54,921 nucleotides of DNA from assembly GCA_947472645.1 (NCBI GenBank), contig CANJBQ010000016.1, positions 1 through 54,921 on the forward strand, read 5' to 3'. Origin of the DNA: Burkholderiaceae bacterium (GTDB lineage: Bacteria > Pseudomonadota > Gammaproteobacteria > Burkholderiales > Burkholderiaceae). Below, piece by piece: positions 51,528 through 54,921 of this stretch (the stretch's first letter is position 1; every line of letters starts with the position of its first letter). A program made the translations under genes and the position numbers. Under the pieces are notes generated by a model. It ran no database searches and was not told the DNA's origin. It saw only the letters and a program-made list of their open reading frames with translations.

Positions 51528-53916
51528 TACTGACGAATCAATCACGCATTACGCCAGTTTTGACGCTGATCAAGAATCCAACTTGATTGGCATGCCTGTG
51601 CGGCGTGTGAATGATGCAAGGCTTTTATCTGGTCATGGAAAATATGTTGATGACATTCAGGTGAGTAGTTTATTGCATATGGGGATCAAACGAAGTGATC
51701 AAGCTTATGCCAAGATTAAAAGGATTGATACTCAGGCGGCTAAAGAGTTACCTGGAGTTAAAGCTGTTTATGTTTTTCAAGATATTGCGCATTTAGTCAA
51801 ACCCATTGTGGCCACCTCAAAAATGGCTGACTATCTCGCTACTGAGGTACATGTTCTGGCTAATGATTTTGTTCGTTATGTAGGGCAGCCTGTCGTTGCA
51901 GTTATTGCTGACAATCGTTATATTGCCGAAGATGCGTGTGATTTAATCTCGATTGATTACGAGCCATTAGCCGTAGCAAATGATTTAGAAGAAGCGTCTA
52001 AGGATAACGCGCCTCATTTATACGAATCCTTTAAGACGAATGTTATTTTAAAAAGAACCTTTGTTCGAGGTGAGGTGGACGTAGCGTTTTTGGACGCTGA
52101 TGTCGTACTACAAGAGCGCTTTCGTTTTAAACGAAAAACTTCTATCGCAATGGAAAACCGTGGTTATCTTGCCCAGTATGATGTTGGTTTAGATGCTTTG
52201 ACATTGCATACATCAACGCAAGTGCCTGGCATTATTCGCGATGCGATCGCACATTTTTTAAGTTTAAAAGGGTCTCAAATCCATGTGATTGCCCCAGATA
52301 TTGGTGGTGGATTTGGTGGTAAGACTTCCTTATATCAAGAAGAAATTCTAGTGTGTTTATTTGCCCGTATTTTAGAGCGATCGATTAAATGGATTAGTGA
52401 TCGTCTTGAAGACTTTATGTCAACGAGTCAAGGATTTGATGAGCTGATTGATGCAAAAATCGCAGCCACTGCAGATGGCCGCATTATGGGTTTGCAAGCT
52501 GATGTGTTGAGTGATATAGGTGCTTATTCGATTTATCCATGGACAGCGGCGATTGAACCAGTGCAGGTAGTTAGCTTTATGCCCGGGCCATATAAGATTG
52601 CCGCGTATCGTGGCAGTGTTCGTGGCATTTGCACTCCAAAGCCACCGATGGGTCCTTATCGCGGGGTAGGTCGACCCATTTCGACATTTGTGATGGAGCG
52701 GTTGATTGATTTGTTAGCTGCCCGACTCAACATGGATCCGTATCAGTTACGATTAATCAATTTAGTCAAACCGGAAGATTTTCCGTACAAATCTCCTTCA
52801 GGCCTTGTTTGGGATCAATCGGCCTTTGTAGAGGGTTTACAAAAAGCAGCGTTACAGATTAAATATGAGGAGTTTCGTCAAGAGCAAATTCAGGCAAAAT
52901 CTCAAGGGCGACTTCTTGGCATTGGTATTGCAACTTATGCTGAGTTATCAGGCATTGGCTCAAAGATATCTGCATCACCAGGTATGCCGATTAACACAGG
53001 TACAGATGCATGTGTCATGAGTCTCGATTCCACTGGATCAGTTACTGCGGCTTTTGGAAGTTGCGATTATGGTCAGGGTCATATCACCACTTTAGGTCAA
53101 GTTGTTTCGCAGCATTTGGGTGCAAAGTTATCGGATATTAAAATTATTAGTGGCGATAGTAAAGCTGTACCGCATGGCACAGGAAGTTATGCGAGTCGAA
53201 CTGCGGTCATTAGTGGCGGTGCAGGGATCTTAGCGGCTAAAGAACTTGGAGCACGGATTAAACGCATGGCGGCATACCTTTTTAGTGTTACTCCAGAAGA
53301 GATTCAGATTAATTTGTCGATTATTACTGACATCACTACAGGTAAATCAATTTCTCTCAAAGAGTTTGCAACAGCACTTTATGCACAAATGGGTAGGATT
53401 CCTGCCGATGTCCGAGAAGAGTTAAGTGTTACTAAAGTATATGATCCCATCTTTGGTACCACGAGTTCAGGAACGCATATTGTTCAGGTTGAAGTAGACC
53501 CGGTTTTGTTATCCGTCAAAATTTTACGATACGTCGTAGCAGAGGATTGTGGACAAATCATTAATCCCATGATTGTGGATGGTCAAATACGTGGGGCTGT
53601 CATGCAAGGTATAGGAGCAGCGCTCTATGAGGAGGTTGTTCATAATGAAGATGGACAGCTCTTAACCGTCAATCTTGTAGATTATTTAGTTCCTACTGCT
53701 GTGGAATCCATCAACATTGATATTGTGCATTTAGAGACAACTGCCTCGAATACCTTGGGAGGTTTTAGGGGAATGGGTGAGGGCGGGACGATTGGTGCGC
53801 CGGCAGCCATTGCTAATGCTGTAAGTGATGCACTCTCAAAGCACAATATAAAAATTACAGAATTACCGATTACACCAAATCAACTATATCGGTTGATGTA
53901 TCAACAATCACATTAA
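51517..53916 (+). CDS. Molybdenum hydroxylase large subunit (xanthine dehydrogenase family, CoxL-like)
   Basis: 799-residue molybdopterin subunit. The hammerhead domain comes first (IGMPVRRVNDARLLSGHGKY), then APDIGGGFGGKTSLYQEEIL, the pterin-binding PPMGPYRGVGRPISTFVMER, and GSCDYGQGHITTLGQVVSQH. The catalytic glutamate is in GMGEGGTIGAPAAI near residue 760. True CO dehydrogenase has a cysteine loop (AYRCSFR) where this protein has PYRGVGRP, so it is not a CO dehydrogenase. Substrate is unknown; a CoA-linked or free aromatic or heterocyclic acid is likely from the neighbours. It overlaps the lactonase gene by eleven bases. Confidence 0.87.
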   Translation: MVNNTDESITHYASFDADQESNLIGMPVRRVNDARLLSGHGKYVDDIQVSSLLHMGIKRSDQAYAKIKRIDTQAAKELPGVKAVYVFQDIAHLVKPIVATSKMADYLATEVHVLANDFVRYVGQPVVAVIADNRYIAEDACDLISIDYEPLAVANDLEEASKDNAPHLYESFKTNVILKRTFVRGEVDVAFLDADVVLQERFRFKRKTSIAMENRGYLAQYDVGLDALTLHTSTQVPGIIRDAIAHFLSLKGSQIHVIAPDIGGGFGGKTSLYQEEILVCLFARILERSIKWISDRLEDFMSTSQGFDELIDAKIAATADGRIMGLQADVLSDIGAYSIYPWTAAIEPVQVVSFMPGPYKIAAYRGSVRGICTPKPPMGPYRGVGRPISTFVMERLIDLLAARLNMDPYQLRLINLVKPEDFPYKSPSGLVWDQSAFVEGLQKAALQIKYEEFRQEQIQAKSQGRLLGIGIATYAELSGIGSKISASPGMPINTGTDACVMSLDSTGSVTAAFGSCDYGQGHITTLGQVVSQHLGAKLSDIKIISGDSKAVPHGTGSYASRTAVISGGAGILAAKELGARIKRMAAYLFSVTPEEIQINLSIITDITTGKSISLKEFATALYAQMGRIPADVREELSVTKVYDPIFGTTSSGTHIVQVEVDPVLLSVKILRYVVAEDCGQIINPMIVDGQIRGAVMQGIGAALYEEVVHNEDGQLLTVNLVDYLVPTAVESINIDIVHLETTASNTLGGFRGMGEGGTIGAPAAIANAVSDALSKHNIKITELPITPNQLYRLMYQQSH

Positions 53917-53934
53917 ATCTATAAAGGAAACAAG

Positions 53935-54690
53935 ATGGATCTTCAATTAAATGGACGTGTTGCTTTAGTCACTGGCGCTTCAAGTGGGGTAGGTCGAGAA
54001 ATTGTTCTAGCGCTCGCTAAAGAGGGCGCGATTTTAGCCTTAAACTACAACCGCTCTGCTGATGAGGCCCAGCATATTAAGGAAGAGATCACAGACCTAG
54101 GTGGAAAAGCCATGGTGTATCAGGCGGATGTAGGAGACTATGATGAAGTAAAAAAAATGGTTGGTCAGATTGTGAAAGATCTTGGTACTGTAGATATCTT
54201 AATTAATAATGCTGGGTATACGCCGCGTGAGTTTTTTGTCAACAGTAAGCCAGCAGATTGGGAACGACAAATTCGTGTAGGACTTTATGGTGTGATGAAT
54301 ACATGTCACGTCGTTGCACCGATAATGATTGAGAAAAAATATGGACGTATCATCAATTTTGGTGGAGATTCAGCGCGCGTTGGCGAGTCTGGTTTATCGG
54401 TGACGGCGGCTTCGCGTGGTGGTGTTTTAGCGCTGAGTAAATCACTAGCGAGAGAATTTGGTCGCGACAATATCACATGTAATGTAGTGACATTTGGATT
54501 ATTAAAAACTGCGCACTCGGATGAAGCATGGCTGGAAAAAAATCTTGATAAGATTCTCAGGCAATACCCTTTGAAGCGGATTGGCGTGCCAGAAGATGTC
54601 GCACCAATGGTGACATTTTTAGCCTCTGATGCATCTAGTTGGGTGACGGGACAAACCATCAGTATTAATGGTGGTTTTGCAATGCTTTAA
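53935..54690 (+). CDS. Short-chain dehydrogenase/reductase (FabG-like)
   Basis: 251-residue NAD(P)-dependent SDR. The cofactor motif is TGASSGVGREI, followed by the NNAGY segment. The catalytic region is unusual: the position of the Ser-Tyr-Lys triad shows GDSARVGESGLSVTAASRGG where most SDRs have YxxxK, so the tyrosine and lysine appear replaced by S and G. FabG-like C-terminal NVVTFGLLKTA and GQTISINGGF are intact. It may be an SDR with an altered mechanism or no oxidoreductase activity. It lies 18 bases after the large hydroxylase subunit. Confidence 0.8.
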   Translation: MDLQLNGRVALVTGASSGVGREIVLALAKEGAILALNYNRSADEAQHIKEEITDLGGKAMVYQADVGDYDEVKKMVGQIVKDLGTVDILINNAGYTPREFFVNSKPADWERQIRVGLYGVMNTCHVVAPIMIEKKYGRIINFGGDSARVGESGLSVTAASRGGVLALSKSLAREFGRDNITCNVVTFGLLKTAHSDEAWLEKNLDKILRQYPLKRIGVPEDVAPMVTFLASDASSWVTGQTISINGGFAML

Positions 54691-54713
54691 AGCTTTAGTA
54701 AAGGTAGATAGCG

Positions 54714-54921
54714 ATGATTTATGCAGATATTATTATTCCAATTGGTCAGTTACTAGAACGTAACAAGAATCTCTATGGCGCTAAAGTGGCTTGGCGTGAT
54801 GTTCGACAAAAAATTACATATAGTCAGCTAGATGTTCAGACTAAAAATTTAGCAGGACATTTTTTATCGCTAGGAATTACGCAAGGACAAAGCGTTGCTG
54901 TCTATTTACCTAATTCTGTTC
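54714..54921 (+). CDS. AMP-dependent acyl-CoA synthetase/ligase, N-terminal part (cut by window end)
   Basis: The frame runs off the end of the window after 69 codons. The visible residues (AKVAWRDVRQKITYSQLDVQ and AGHFLSLGITQGQSVAVYLP) match the start of the ANL superfamily of acid--CoA ligases, where an N-terminal xAxxxxxxxxTYxxL pattern precedes the GxxxGDxVAxxxPN strand. It would activate an acid of the pathway with CoA, which explains the enoyl-CoA hydratase in the operon. The signature AMP-binding motif lies beyond the window. Confidence 0.75.
   Translation, partial: MIYADIIIPIGQLLERNKNLYGAKVAWRDVRQKITYSQLDVQTKNLAGHFLSLGITQGQSVAVYLPNSV

Noticed and set aside
48474..53916. CO dehydrogenase (coxMSL) operon
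   Set aside because: The large subunit has PYRGVGRP where CO dehydrogenase has the active-site cysteine loop AYRCSFR, and the neighbours are lactonase, SDR and CoA-pathway genes. It is a related molybdenum hydroxylase of unknown substrate.

Overview
The window looks like a chromosomal catabolic region of an AT-rich betaproteobacterium. I infer order Burkholderiales, with Polynucleobacter or Alcaligenaceae-like relatives most likely. The reasons are five Bug/TctC-type tripartite tricarboxylate receptors, a cytochrome c-coupled NicAB-type molybdenum hydroxylase, a LivFGHM importer, CaiB/acyl-CoA pathways and an FNR protein with TTGAT-N4-ATCAA sites. I see no rRNA, tRNA, CRISPR array, insertion sequence or phage gene. 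Coding density is very high, and no stretch above about 270 bases lacks a gene.

Layout. (1) 1-2970: a PH-domain membrane protein, a DUF1488-like gene behind a 34-codon ORF, an NAD(P)H-hydrate dehydratase and fnr. Three FNR-type boxes sit at class II spacing to plausible -10 elements. (2) 2971-4770: a small unknown protein, then arsR-arsC-aquaporin with overlapping ends. (3) 4833-21272: a nicotinate catabolic region. The minus-strand operon reads hnr (6-hydroxynicotinate reductase), a UPF0280/ApbE-like protein, two AA_synth paralogues, a branched-chain-type ABC importer, nicA, nicB and a lipoprotein. The divergent plus-strand unit reads fpr, a TetR regulator and ena (enamidase). Together they predict nicotinate -> 6-hydroxynicotinate -> 1,4,5,6-tetrahydro-6-oxonicotinate -> 2-formylglutarate + ammonia. 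(4) 21313-25075: nadC, a fusion of ribose 1,5-bisphosphokinase (PhnN) with an AMP-phosphorylase-type NMP phosphorylase, and a Bug receptor. I propose these three activities form a PRPP-recycling cycle that turns quinolinate into nicotinate and feeds region 3. This is the most novel hypothesis in the window.

(5) 25283-32185: three more Bug receptors, a GST, a YCII protein, a GMC oxidoreductase and an IclR regulator. (6) 32338-39188: an IclR-divergent operon (Bug receptor, Asp/Glu racemase-like, CitE-like lyase, acyl-CoA dehydrogenase, CaiB CoA-transferase, MaoC hydratase, 3-hydroxyisobutyrate-dehydrogenase-like, cupin). It predicts CoA activation, desaturation, hydration and retro-aldol cleavage of an organic acid. 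(7) 39221-44694: a tight six-gene minus-strand operon. It holds a secreted beta-propeller-like protein with a CxxCH site, a cytochrome c, two membrane proteins (one His-rich), a small secreted protein and an exported amidohydrolase. It looks like an undescribed periplasmic redox module. (8) 44898-48224: a MORN-repeat lipoprotein, a double-HxlR regulator and an orphan ABC receptor. (9) 48474-end: a second molybdenum hydroxylase (CoxM/S/L-like) with enoyl-CoA hydratase, a metallo-beta-lactamase-fold lactonase, an SDR and a truncated acyl-CoA ligase.

All functions are assigned by reading motifs. No database search was possible.
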